Shown: piece by piece, positions 6,595-16,101 of the stretch
Layout of the letters: each line of letters begins with the position of its first letter
How positions within the stretch are numbered: the stretch's first letter is position 1
Assembly: GCA_002887195.1 (NCBI GenBank)
Contig: PJAB01000930.1
Location: 1 to 18,999 of the forward strand
Reading direction: 5' to 3'
From: Chrysochromulina parva
Taxonomy: Eukaryota > Haptophyta > Prymnesiales > Chrysochromulinaceae
DNA length: 18,999 nt
Notes under the pieces: generated by a model
The model's database searches: none
The model's input: the letters and a program-made list of their open reading frames with translations, nothing else
Told to the model about the DNA's origin: nothing
Translations under genes and position numbers: made by a program

Positions 6595-9500
6595 TCAGCG
6601 CTGCCCCGGCGAGCCGGCGGCGGCGCTAGCCGTGACCGCGGTGCACCGGCCGATGCCGCGTGTGAGCTTGACGATCCCGTCGTTCTGAAGCACCATGCCG
6701 GGCGGCGCACCCTCCCTATCAAGCTGCACCACCTCGGCGTCAAAGGCCTCGTCGACGTTGCCGTACTGGTCGAGCGCGCGCACGAGGAGGGAGAACTCGA
6801 CGCCGCCGCGGCCAGCCTCGGGCACGTTGACGACGTCGATCGAGACCGCGCGCGCCGCAACCACCTTGATCTTGGCAGTGGCGCTCAGGTCGATGCTCAG
6901 CACGGATGGCTGTACGAGGCGTAACGAGAGCTCGCCCACGAGGCGCGTGGGCACGCGCTGATGGGCTTCGCCGTTGGAGAGCTGGAGCATGTAACGCTGC
7001 GGTGGCTCGCGCGCCGCGAGCGTGTTCGTGAGCGCCTCGTCCACCTTAGGGCGCAGCTCGACCTCGAGGAAGAAGGTGCACTGGGATTCGAGGGAGGTGC
7101 ACGGAGGGCGCACGGGAGATGCACAGGAGATGTGACCAAGGGTGCCGACAGGTAGGGCTGAGATGCAGGGGGAGATGCAGGGGGAGATGCAGGGCGGGGA
7201 GATGCAGGGGGAGATGCAGGGCAGGGCAAGGAGATGCGCACCTGCTGGTGCAGCACGAGATTGTTGTACGCGTCGAGCGCCTTGATGGCCACAAGGACTT
7301 CGTCCCCCGCGCGCACCTGGACCTCGCCGCCTGGAGCTGCCGCCTCTCCGGAGAGCGCACGCTCGGCGGCGGCGGCGGCGGCGAGCGCCGAGATGGTCAG
7401 CCGCTTCGCATCGGCGGCGCCAAAGGTGAGAGTTGTGGTGAAACCGTACCGGAGCAGCGCGTCCGAGGCGGCGGCCTCTTCCTTATTTAGGATGGCGGTC
7501 GCCGGGTCGAGTGTGAATTGCACCGTCTCGGCGATCGTGGAGAGTACCGGTAACGCGGCGCGCCCGCGGATGGCTCGGAAGGCTTCCCGCGCGCCTCCGG
7601 CCGTGCGGCACGCGCCCGTCATCTTCACGGGGATGTCGCCTTCGAAGTCGTCGGCCACGTTGCCTAACCGGTCGAGCACGAGGAGCGGGAGCGGGAACGG
7701 CAAGCCGACCGGCTGTGCCGCCGCGGGCACCTCGCCGAAGATGCACTGCACGCCGGGCAGCGACCTGAATTGAGCACGGAGCACAGAGGTGGTGCGTAGG
7801 CCGGTGTTGGCCACGTCCCTGAGCGTGATCTGGAAGATCTCGGTCGAGTCCGAGACCATCTCGAAGAGCCCGACGCCATCCTTGATCGTCACCTTCGCCT
7901 CGCGCGCGTCCCGGATCTGGACGCCCGCACGCGCACTGAAGCTCACGTGCGGCGAGGGCGAGAGGACGAGGACCGAGCCGTCCCACCCCGTCCCACGCGG
8001 GTTGCCGTAGGCATCCTCCGTGCGCACTCCAAGCACCATCCGCCCACCGCCCACCGTCGCTTGCTTCTCGGCCTCAGGCAGGAAGACTCCGATCGCCGCG
8101 ATCTTGGCGGCGCTCCAAACGGCTCTGAACGGCTCGTCCTGCGTGTGCCGCAAGGCGAGCCCTCCCGGCACGGCTGCGGATGTGATGTAGAACTCCGTCG
8201 GCAGCGTCGCCGACTCGGAGCGCACCCAAACCTCGCCGATGCCGTCTGCAATCGACGCGACGCCGTTGCGCTCAACGGACGCATTGCCAATCGGCCCTGG
8301 CTCCACCTTGACGTCCGCGGCCAGGTTCGACGAGCCGGCGGCGACCATGTTGCCAAACTTGTCGGCGACGCACACGAGCAGCTTCGTGCGCTCGCCAGCG
8401 ATGGGCATCGCACCGGGCGGCAGAGCGAGCTGCACCACCGCCGCCGAGCCCGCCAGGTACGGCACGTACGCGACCGCCGACAGGCCCTCATCGCCGATCA
8501 TCTCGACGCTCGGTCCGCGCGCCTCGAGCACAATGAGGGACACGGTGGCGGCGACCTCGGAGACCAGCTGGATCGTCGCTTCGCCCATCTCGATCTGGAC
8601 GGGCCCGTCGCCAAACTCGGCGCCGTGCGAGGCGGCGAGCACGACCTCGCAGTTCACGTCGGTGCACCGGTTGTTGAAGCGGTCCTGGATCTCGACGAGA
8701 ATGTTGAGAGGGTCGCCAGTGGTAGGGAAGTTGTTGCCTTGCAGGTCGGGCGTGAGCGACACCTTAGCCGGGGGTCCGCCTTCAAAGTTGACAAAGAGCG
8801 GCTCGGGAGGCTCCATACGCGTGAAGCCGCCATCCTGCAGCGAGAGCTCGATCGGCCCCGACTTGCAAGAGTTGAGCGGCGCGAGGCCCACCCCCTTGGT
8901 CACTTTGACGAACCCCTTGCCGCTCACGTGCTCAGACGAGCTCTCGATGAGCACGATGGCGTCGAAGTCGGCGTCGACCGAGCCCGCCTCGTCGAGCGCC
9001 TCGATGACGAGCATCATTGGCTGGCCGCACGTCCAGCGCACCGGGTCATCCTCCGTGCCCGCGGGCGTGGGCGCCGACGATGCGGTTGCGTCCGCGGTGC
9101 CGGCGGCGACGGCGGCGGCGGCGGCGCGCCCGCCGCCCGCGGGCATCGGTACGGGCTGCACGCGCAGCTTCCACTGACTTGCCGGCCCCGAGGTGAGAAG
9201 GATGGTGCGCACCGCGCCTTCATTGACCGCGACTGTGCGCGGGAGCGACATGCCGTGCACTTTGGGCTGCCAGCCGTTGCCTCCACTTTCCGGACCCGCG
9301 CGCGCAACGGCTGCGAGCGCACCACTCAATCCACCGCCTGCGCCGTCGGCCCGAGCGCGGCGCACGGGCGCGCCGCCGAGCAGGTCGTACAGCGCCGTCT
9401 CGAGCTTCGCGATCAGATGGCGCCGCCGCCCGATCGCGTCAGAGATCTCGTCAGCTTGCTCGTCTCTGGCGCCGCTGAATGCGGACACGTCCTCGGCGAG

Positions 9501-10130
9501 CTGGGCCTTGACGAAGTGGAGCAGCCGCTTGAGCTGCTGGCGCGAGGAGCGCGCGGCCGCCGCGCGCCCCTCGGCTGCGCCCATCCCCTCCGGACCCGCC
9601 GCCCTCGCACCGTTCACGATCTCCGCGATCACGTCGTCCTCCTTCATCCCCACCGACGTGGTGGAGCGAGCGAGCTCCGCAGGAACGAGGCGCACGCCCT
9701 TCTCGCCAAAGAGGCGCGCGCGCAGCGTCTGCACCTCCACCTGCGTGTCGACGAGCTGCTGGCGCGTGTCGTCCAGCTCGGCGCGCAGCACGCCATCGGA
9801 CAGCTGCAAGCCGGAGAGCCTCTCCGCCGCGAGTCGCAGCGCTTTGTGCAGGTCCTCCTCGGTGCGCTGCGCGCGCTCGATCTCCTCCTTCTGCTCCTGC
9901 ACCTGCGTGCGCAGCTGCGCGAGCTGCGTGAGCATCATGCGCTCGCGATCGGCCACGTTGCTGATCGCGCGCCGCTCGTTCTCCAGCGCCTCCTGCCGCT
10001 CCTTTTGCTGCTCAAAGAGCAGGGTATTGATGTACGCGCGCGGGTCGCGAGCGCCAGGCAGAGGGATGGGCGGCAAGACGAGCTCCGGCTGCACCAGGCC
10101 GGGCGCTTTCCTCTTCCCGAAGATTGGCAT
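6595..10130 (-). CDS. coiled-coil protein with about seven Ig-like 'DxxGN' repeats (two exons)
   Basis: Coding exons on the minus strand are 10130-7242 and 7080-6595, joined in phase 0, giving 1124 residues. ATG 10130 is the first plausible start. Residues about 35-145 are a heptad-rich coiled coil (Glu/Gln/Arg/Leu), and 195-250 contains another helical stretch. From about 365 to the end, beta-rich modules recur with a central D-x-x-G-N-type turn at D380, D483, D590, D706, D820, D953 and D1066, spaced 103-133 residues. Each is followed by a Gly-rich, hydrophobic-alternating segment such as VTKGVG or TIKDGVG. The pattern resembles filamin-like or bacterial Ig-like (invasin-type) repeats. No signal peptide or membrane segment is seen, so a cytoplasmic scaffold or cytoskeletal/axonemal role is possible but unproven. 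Large open frames on the opposite strand are GC-driven shadows. Confidence 0.82.
7081..7241 (-). other. 161-nt GT-AG intron containing a minisatellite
   Basis: On the minus strand the donor is CACCAGCAG|GTGCGC and the acceptor ATCCCAG|TGCACC, phase 0 on both sides. Splicing joins ALDAYNNLVLHQQ to CTFFLEVEL and continues the Ig-like repeat into the last exon. Reading through the intron instead gives a Pro/Ser low-complexity insert, and that frame never connects with the final Ig-like repeat. Confidence 0.82.
7160..7236. repeat. minisatellite with GAGATGCAGGGG unit inside an intron
   Basis: GAGATGC recurs at 7160, 7172, 7184, 7199, 7211 and 7230, mostly followed by AGGGGG or AGGGCGGG, so the basic period is 12 bases with 15- and 19-base variants. 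On the transcribed strand this gives C-rich CATCTCCCCCTG units. Confidence 0.9.
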
Positions 10131-10323
10131 GACTCGCCCACACAAACCGACCCGGTCGCGCGACCGTTTGCGAGCAGCGTATCCGCAAAGGTCAGCCCAG
10201 CCATCTTGACCCAAAGGGGTAGGGGAGGTATTCTTTCTGGATTCACTGTCACTATCCCCACCACCTGATTTTGAACTCAGTGCCACAGGCCTGCAACCCT
10301 CGCCAAACGGCGCGCGTGCTGCC

Positions 10324-12898
10324 TCAAAGGTCGGTGAACTTGTCGTGCGCGGCCTCGACGGCCGCCTGCAACCGCTCGCGCAGCACCGCCTGCGACGAGT
10401 AGCGCGGCAACTCGAGGACGCTCGCACACGCATGCGCAAACGGGTACGCGCCATCGCCGCCCTCCCTCGGGTTGATCTGAAAGGCGCTCACGCCGTCGGC
10501 GGGCCGGCGCGACGAGCCGGTGACGAATCGGTACACGCGAGCGCGCGTGCGGTCGTCGACGCTCAGCATCATGTCCCACAGCCAACTCGCCTGCACGGCG
10601 GCATCCGCATGCACCGACGCGACGCGACGGAGCTCGTCGATGCACGAGAGGCCCACGGGCGCGCCCGACAATGTCGACTGCAGCTCGCCGGCCGAGAGCA
10701 AGACGAAATGGGGGCACGTCCAACGGCTGCGCACCGGGTCGAAGGCGTCAACGGCGCCCGAGAGGCCCACCTGCATGCAATGAGGGAGGCAATCAGTGGC
10801 AATCAGAGAATGAGGGAGGCAATCAGGGGCAATCAGTGGCGCCCGAAAGGCCCGCCTGAGAAAGGCCATCCGGCACTCACTCAGAACGCTCACTCAGATT
10901 CGATCAGACGCACTCCGACGCCATCAGACGCCATTAGAGGCCATCAGAGGCCATCAGAGGCCATCAGACGCCATCAGAGGCCGTCAGAGGCCATCAGACG
11001 CCATCAGACGCCATCAGACGCCGTCAGACCGAGTCGAGCAGCCCGCGTCGGAAATGCCCAGCCGCCGTAGTGAGCGAGTGCACAAGCTCCGAGTGCAGTA
11101 GCGCACGAAGCCACTCGTGCTTCGTCGCTTCGGTGACCTGGATTGACGAACCGCCAGGTACGAGCTCGACCTCGAGCGCATCCGCCCCCTCGCCCGCCAT
11201 GCGAACAAAGGTCTGCACGGAGGGCGCCTTCGGTGAGCCACACACATAGAAGGGCCATCGAAGGGCGTGGCGAGTGGCACTCGTCGCACCATGTCATCCG
11301 AGGCAATCAAGGGTCATGTCAGTATAACGTCAGTAGCACTCGTCGCACCATGTCACCGAGGCCACTCTCTGACAGGGGCCTGTCGAGGAGCGACGGGCTG
11401 GTACGTACGTCCGCGTGCGTCTCGAGAGTCTCTGCGGCGAGGGCTGCCTGCAGCTCGGCGAGAGAGTCAGGCGGCGCGTGCTGCACGACTTGAAGGAAGT
11501 AGCGCGCGAAGGCGACGCCAAACAGATTGGGCGGAGCGCGTTCACCGTCGACGAGGGTCTGCACGCCCGAATGCCGATGGAGTTCCTGATAGAGGGCCAT
11601 CCCGCACACCCGCCCGACGGTGCGCATGTGCTCCTCGAGCTCCCCGGAGATTGTCATCTGACGAGCCGCGGCTGCGAAGCTGTCGGCTGGGCGTAGGCTA
11701 CCCGTCGGCGTCAGGGTCCACAACGGGTGGACGGCCAGCTCGTGGGCGAAGAGGTCAAAGAACATGCGACGCAGCCCCCCGGCATCCTGCCCCACCTCGC
11801 CCACGTACCTGGGGAGGAGAGGGTAGCCGTTGGAGGCCATCAGTGGCAATCAGCGACCGGCAGTGGCCATCAGCGTACTCGATGGTCAACGGCTGCTTGA
11901 GCACGCCGCAGCGTATGCCGGTCTCGGAAAACGCCCGCAGCGCTCCGATCGTCGAGCTCACGATCTGGCCGCGCACCTGATGAAGGAGGCTTTCCGACGC
12001 AATCAACTGACAATCAGCTGCGAGCATCGAGCTCACAATCTCGGGCACGATCTCACAATCTCGGCAGGATCTCGCCGCGCACCAGCCGTAGCTTCAGCTC
12101 AAGGGGCGGCGATTCGTCAAAGGCGTCGGCCGGCGACAGGGCTGCGGCGAGGCACGACGAGCAAAACTCGAGCCGGGCGGCGAGGGTGTCATGGGCGCCT
12201 GCAGGCCAGAGGAAGGCGAGGCACTGGAGCGCCGTGCTTAGCGCCCCCATCTCGAGCATGCGGATGAGCTCGAGGACGATGGCGCGCAAGGCCATGATGA
12301 GGACCGAGGCGCGCTCGCGCACGAGTCGGCGGCACTCGACCATCTCCGGTGCGAAGAGCATATGACTCAGGCGTGCCAACCATGGCCCCTTGGCAGCAGC
12401 CTCGGCGCCAAGCTTGAGGAGCGTGGTGACACACGTGTGCGCCATCGCGGCCGGTGCGCCGTCCGCTGACCATGGCTCGGAGGGACGCCCCGGGATGGGC
12501 GAGGCCGTGGCGGCACGGTTGACGTACAGCCAGTCGAGCTCCTGCAATTCATACTGGACTGCCTCCACCTCCTGCGAGGCACGCAACAGCAACGCCCGAT
12601 CCGCCTCGATGAGCTCGAGGCACTCGCCTTCGGACGCTTCCACAAAGCCACACGCGGCCAGCACGTCGCGGGCCCCCGGGTGCGAGAGGACTCGCCCAAT
12701 GGTCGCATTGGACAGCTTGATCTTGCGAAACTTGAGCTCATCTGGCTGCTCTGCCGGATTGCGCAAGATCTTCACGAGAAGACCGACGTCCTTTGCCAGC
12801 GACGCGTAAGACTCAGGCGAGCCGGCTGCGCTTTGGCGAAGAGCCGCGCGCAGGAAGATGCACCAGCCGTCGGGCGCACAGCTCGCGATGTCTGACAT
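10324..12898 (-). CDS. PUB domain-HECT domain E3 ubiquitin ligase (five exons)
   Basis: Reconstructed exons on the minus strand are 12898-12083, 11976-11879, 11808-11409, 11212-11030 and 10770-10324, all phase-compatible, giving 647 residues. Residues about 33-115 look like a PUB domain (LVKILRNP...LKFRKIKLSN...GARDVLAACGF), a fold that in other proteins binds the C-terminus of p97/Cdc48. Residues 120-265 are helical and unassigned. Residues 268-647 are a HECT domain: LKQPLTIEYVGEVGQDAGGL at 297-316, VGRVCGMALY (368-377), VELVPGGSSIQVTEATK (453-469), RFVTGSSRRP (580-589) and the catalytic-cysteine segment FAHACASVLELP with C614. The C-terminus KFTDL places Phe at position -4, a HECT hallmark. 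HECT ligases form a thioester with ubiquitin before transfer. The acceptor near 11213 and donor near 11408 are the least certain junctions. The gene is divergent from the WD40 gene. Confidence 0.85.
10771..11029 (-). other. 259-nt intron with 10-bp satellite (HECT gene intron 4)
   Basis: On the minus strand the donor is GACTCG|GTCTGA and the acceptor GCATGCAG|GTGGGC, phase 0. Splicing joins the HECT N-lobe (FRRGLLDS) to the segment leading into the C-lobe (VGLSGAVDAFDP). The donor is weak by consensus and overlaps the first satellite unit. Confidence 0.7.
10911..11030. repeat. 10-bp satellite CCATCAGA(C/G)G, about 12 units
   Basis: Twelve consecutive ten-base units occur in perfect register, with substitutions at the last variable base, an occasional CCGTCAGA form and one CCATTAGA. 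On the transcribed strand each unit reads (C/G)GTCTGATGG or CCTCTGATGG, so a branch-point-like CTGAT occurs in nearly every unit. Confidence 0.95.
11213..11408 (-). other. 196-nt intron with a 20-bp duplication (HECT gene intron 3)
   Basis: The proposed donor GCGGAC|GTACGT is strong and the acceptor is CTCCGTGCAG|ACC, phase 0. This joins LETHAD to TFVRMAGEG, the start of the HECT segment before VELVPGG. Inside, GCACTCGTCGCACCATGTCA occurs identically at 11277-11296 and 11336-11355. A later donor around 11360 would add about 16 residues and cannot be excluded. Confidence 0.62.
11809..11878 (-). other. 70-nt intron (HECT gene intron 2)
   Basis: The donor is CCATCGA|GTACGC and the acceptor CTCTCCTCCCCAG|GTACGTG. 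Splicing completes a split Glu codon and produces LTIEYVGEVGQDAGG, which matches the HECT consensus exactly where expected. The intron holds CTGATGGCC, CTGATTGCC and CTGATGGCC units. Confidence 0.88.
11977..12082 (-). other. 106-nt intron flanked by near-identical sequence (HECT gene intron 1)
   Basis: The donor is CTACGGCTG|GTGCGC and the acceptor TTCATCAG|GTGCGC, phase 0. It joins ELKLRL to VRGQIVSSTIGALRAF, as expected for the start of a HECT N-lobe. Both the first intron bases and the first bases of the next exon read GTGCGCGGC-AGATC, and an inner stretch, GATTGTGAGCTCGATGCTCG, also resembles that exon. Confidence 0.82.
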
Positions 12899-13178
12899 AA
12901 AAAAGGAATTCGCTAGTAAGACCTCGACATCGCGAGTCGCCGAAAGACGAGCACCCGCACTAAAACCCACTCACCACCGATTCGCCCCGGCGCGCGGATG
13001 CGGGCCCGGCGTGGGAGCCCCCATTCCCACACACTCGAAACGCCGTGTTGGTCAAACGGTCCTCCCAGGGAAAGAAATCGCCAGGGCGCACTGGGGCGCA
13101 ATTCTCGAACCACAGCCTTGCCGAAAGGAGTGGCAACACGTGAAGGAAATTCCTCCTCCCCGGTGCACCTTCTCCCCG
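12899..13178. promoter_or_regulatory. divergent promoter region between the HECT and WD40 genes
   Basis: The two start codons face away from each other across 280 bases. The segment has an A-rich run at 12899-12905 and mixed GC content elsewhere. I see no clear TATA box or recognised factor site. Confidence 0.45.
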
Positions 13179-15194
13179 ATGTCGAGCTCCCGCCAGTCGA
13201 GCTCCCGCGGGGCAGCGGTGCCGTCGAACCCCTTCGAAATCGGCGGAGGCTCGCTCGTCCCGCGGCACGTGCCCCTCAAGGCGGCGCCGCGGGCAAGCCC
13301 CTCGGAGCGCGCCCTCATGGCGGGCACGCCGTTGAAAATGGGCACGGGCGCGGGCGCGGGCATGCACGCCTCGAACCGGCACACTGATGCGTACATGGCG
13401 CAGATGTACGCCGCGCTCGAGGACATGGGCGTTGACACTTCGGACGACAAGTACAGGGAGTCGTTCGATCCTGGGTTGACCACGCTGGGCGCTCGGCCCG
13501 GCCAGGCGGCGGTGCAGCGCGGTTCGACGGCGCCGCTGCCCCGCGGCGCGGCCGCTGGGAGCCGCGTGGCGGCGGACGCGGCGGTCGCCATGCTGCCCTC
13601 GGGCGGGTGGGCGTCAGGCCCTTTAGATCGGCAGGGCCGGACGGCCGACTGCTCGGATCGTCCGCTGCTGTGCATGAGCGTGCACGGCGACCTCGCGGTG
13701 GTCGGCTCGGCCGACCACGGGCTGGTCGAGCTCAGCCTCGCGCCGAGCACCGACGGCACCACCCTCACCAAGAAGCGCACGCTCTACACGAAGCAGTATG
13801 GCCACCATGAGTGGGTGACAGACGTGTCCCACTGCCCAGACGGGCGCGTGCTCTCGGCGGGAATGGACTCGAAGCTGTGCCTGTGGAACGCGGCCGGCCA
13901 GCCGCGCTGCAACGACCTGCTCGGGCACACGGGCTCGATCGCCAAAGTGCTCGCCTCCGCGGACAACGCCCTCGGCCTCTCCGCCGGCTATGATAAGTCG
14001 CTTCGCTTCTGGAGCCTGAGCTCGTGCAAGGAGGTGATCTGCCTGCGAGCGCATCGCGCGCCGGTGATGCATCTTGCATGGGCGGGCGGCGTGCTCGCGA
14101 GCGCGGACCGCGACGGCGCGGTCGTCTCGTGGGACGTAACCACCGGCGACGCGACCCACTTGGGCGCCCATGGCGGGCACGCAACGGCCCTGGCGGCCGC
14201 GTCGTACGCCGAGGCGGGGGGCGGCGCTGCGGGCGTGGACGGCGAGTCGGGCGGGCTGCTGCCTCGTGGGCTGGTGAGCGGCGGGCAGGATGGCGTCGTG
14301 CGCCTGTGGGATCTGCGCATGACGGGCTCCGGCAAGGCCGCAATGGAGACGCGTGTTCACACCGGCGCCGTGAACGACCTGATCGCGCACAAGATGCCCA
14401 ACGGCCAGCCGTTGGTGATCAGTTCGGGAGCCGACAAGCGGCTGCTCACGCTCGACCCGCGCATGTCGCTGCAGGCGGTGCATCTCTTCGAGGACCACCG
14501 CGACTTTATCTATTCGCTCCATGCGATCGGCCACATCGCGATCTCGGGCGCTGGAGATGGCTCCGTGCTCCTGCACGACCTGCAGCAAGGCAAATGCATG
14601 TATGGACTCGGCGCGAATCGCGCAGCCGTGCGCGCCCTCCACGCAGACACCAACCGGCTCGTGTGCGCGGGCGACGATGGCTCGATCGTCTCGTACGACT
14701 TCATAAACGCGCCGAGCCGCGGCGGTGGCGGCGGCGGCGCGAGCGCCGCCGCGCGGCGCGAGGCGCGGCTGGGCGCGTGTAACTTTGGCGGGGCCGGCGC
14801 GTCGGCGTTCGGTGGGACCGAGATCCACCTCCCTGCGGACTCGGAGGCGCCGGCATCCAACCGCCAGCTCTCGGCTGCGGAGCAGTTCGCCGAGAAGAAG
14901 CGCGTTGCGATGGAGAAGGCCGAGCGCCTCAAGGCCGAGCGCCGTGCAAAGGAGGCGGCCATGGGCGGCGCCGGCGCCAGCCGTGCCTCTCGCCCGATGC
15001 TGCCCAACGCTGAGTGGGATGATGCAGTGCCACCGCCAGCCACCATCCCTCGCAACGAGTTCGGCACGCCCCTCTACCCGCCAGGCCACCCGATGGGCCC
15101 GCCTCTGAGGACGGCGCCGGCGCAGAATGCGGCCCAAAACGAGCTGGACGCGCTCCACGCACTCGGCGATAAAAAGTTTGGCAAGCGGAGGTGA
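13179..15194 (+). CDS. WD40 repeat protein with disordered N-terminus and basic C-terminal helix
   Basis: A 671-residue protein. ATG 13179 is preferred because the frame upstream to ATG 12888 reads low-quality sequence and would overlap the divergent gene's start. Residues 1-160 are Ser/Gly/Ala-rich with a short helix HTDAYMAQMYAALEDMG (68-84). About seven or eight WD40 blades run from 160 to 510, with recognisable strands at LSAGMDSKLCLWN (225-237), LSAGYDKSLRFWS (267-279), LASADRDGAVVSWD (306-319), LVSGGQDGVVRLWD (365-378), ISGAGDGSVLLHD (455-467) and VCAGDDGSIVSYD (495-507). After a Gly/Ala linker, residues 562-594 form a charged helix rich in Lys/Glu/Arg, and the last 70 residues are Pro-rich and end KKFGKRR. 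WD40 propellers serve as protein-interaction platforms. The specific subfamily is not recognised. No introns. Confidence 0.88.
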   Translation: MSSSRQSSSRGAAVPSNPFEIGGGSLVPRHVPLKAAPRASPSERALMAGTPLKMGTGAGAGMHASNRHTDAYMAQMYAALEDMGVDTSDDKYRESFDPGLTTLGARPGQAAVQRGSTAPLPRGAAAGSRVAADAAVAMLPSGGWASGPLDRQGRTADCSDRPLLCMSVHGDLAVVGSADHGLVELSLAPSTDGTTLTKKRTLYTKQYGHHEWVTDVSHCPDGRVLSAGMDSKLCLWNAAGQPRCNDLLGHTGSIAKVLASADNALGLSAGYDKSLRFWSLSSCKEVICLRAHRAPVMHLAWAGGVLASADRDGAVVSWDVTTGDATHLGAHGGHATALAAASYAEAGGGAAGVDGESGGLLPRGLVSGGQDGVVRLWDLRMTGSGKAAMETRVHTGAVNDLIAHKMPNGQPLVISSGADKRLLTLDPRMSLQAVHLFEDHRDFIYSLHAIGHIAISGAGDGSVLLHDLQQGKCMYGLGANRAAVRALHADTNRLVCAGDDGSIVSYDFINAPSRGGGGGGASAAARREARLGACNFGGAGASAFGGTEIHLPADSEAPASNRQLSAAEQFAEKKRVAMEKAERLKAERRAKEAAMGGAGASRASRPMLPNAEWDDAVPPPATIPRNEFGTPLYPPGHPMGPPLRTAPAQNAAQNELDALHALGDKKFGKRR

Positions 15195-15649
15195 GAAGGA
15201 TCATGCCGGCGCTTCGATCGGCGCTGACGTCGCATGCGAAAGGTGGGAGCTATGTATATCGAATATATCTGACGGAGATATTTCTATAGAATGTCAGACA
15301 CTCAGCACGAAGTGCGCGTTTGGGTTCGTCAAAATTCGTCAAGGTATCGCGAAGTGAGTCGCCGTGCGGAAACGATGTGACCTCGACATTTTGTCAGTAA
15401 AACATAAGTGAACCCACAACTCGCTCTCACGGTCGTGATCGGTGATCCATGCTCCATGGTCTTCCTATGGAAATGGAGCTGTGGTTGGACTATGATAGTG
15501 ACTATGGTCGTCGATCGCGTCCTCGGTTTCCGCTTTATTTTCAAATTCCCCCATGCAGAACTCCGAACTCGGATGGGCAGTAATACATTTTCGGTGCAGG
15601 TGAAGGTGGACAACAGCTTCAGTGCGGCGTGTCATTGCTTGTCATTGCG

Positions 15650-15757
15650 GCGACCCGACTGAGGTCTGAGCCGGGGCATGTGTCGTACGTTCTACGTACA
15701 GGTGCAGTGACAGTGCGCGGTGAGTCATTGAGCGACCCGACTTTGAGGGTCTGAGCG
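15650..15757. repeat. imperfect direct repeat GCGACCCGACT-AGG-TCTGAGC
   Basis: GCGACCCGACTGAGGTCTGAGC (15650-15671) recurs as GCGACCCGACTTTGAGGGTCTGAGC (15732-15756), and each copy is preceded by a TCATTG element. The second copy contains a small inverted repeat GACCC/GGGTC with an eight-base loop. Confidence 0.75.
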
Positions 15758-16101
15758 AGTGCGGTGTGTCTCTCTGTATTCATGGCTTGTTCTTTAAACG
15801 AAAAAGATTTCGCGCGACTGAGCCGCGCTTTTGAGAAGAGGGGCCCAAGAGGCGTGCTCTTCCCTCTTCGTCGACCATAAAATGCTGACAACCCGTGAAC
15901 CGATAAATATGAGAAGAAATGAAGCTGCAGAGGGTATGCATTAGAACCAACATAAGTGTAATCAGGCGAGATCAAAGGACGTGTTCCCACTTTTAAGGTA
16001 GTCCGCTTGCTGCGTGACGCCCAAAGTTACGCAGCTGTGAACTCAACGTGAAGGTGTCGATCACATGGTACAGTCTTCATAATGGAACCAGATCGGGGGG
16101 G

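Noticed and set aside
7947..10268. 773-codon plus-strand open frame
   Set aside because: It lies antisense to the coiled-coil/Ig-like gene and reads Arg/His/Leu-rich sequence with no domain. It is a shadow caused by high GC at third positions.
10781..11030. CRISPR-like array
   Set aside because: The 10-bp units are contiguous with no spacers and lie in a eukaryotic intron; this is a satellite.
13623..15158. 511-codon minus-strand open frame
   Set aside because: It is antisense to the WD40 propeller, whose blades are clear; the minus frame is Arg/Ala/His-rich with no recognisable motif.
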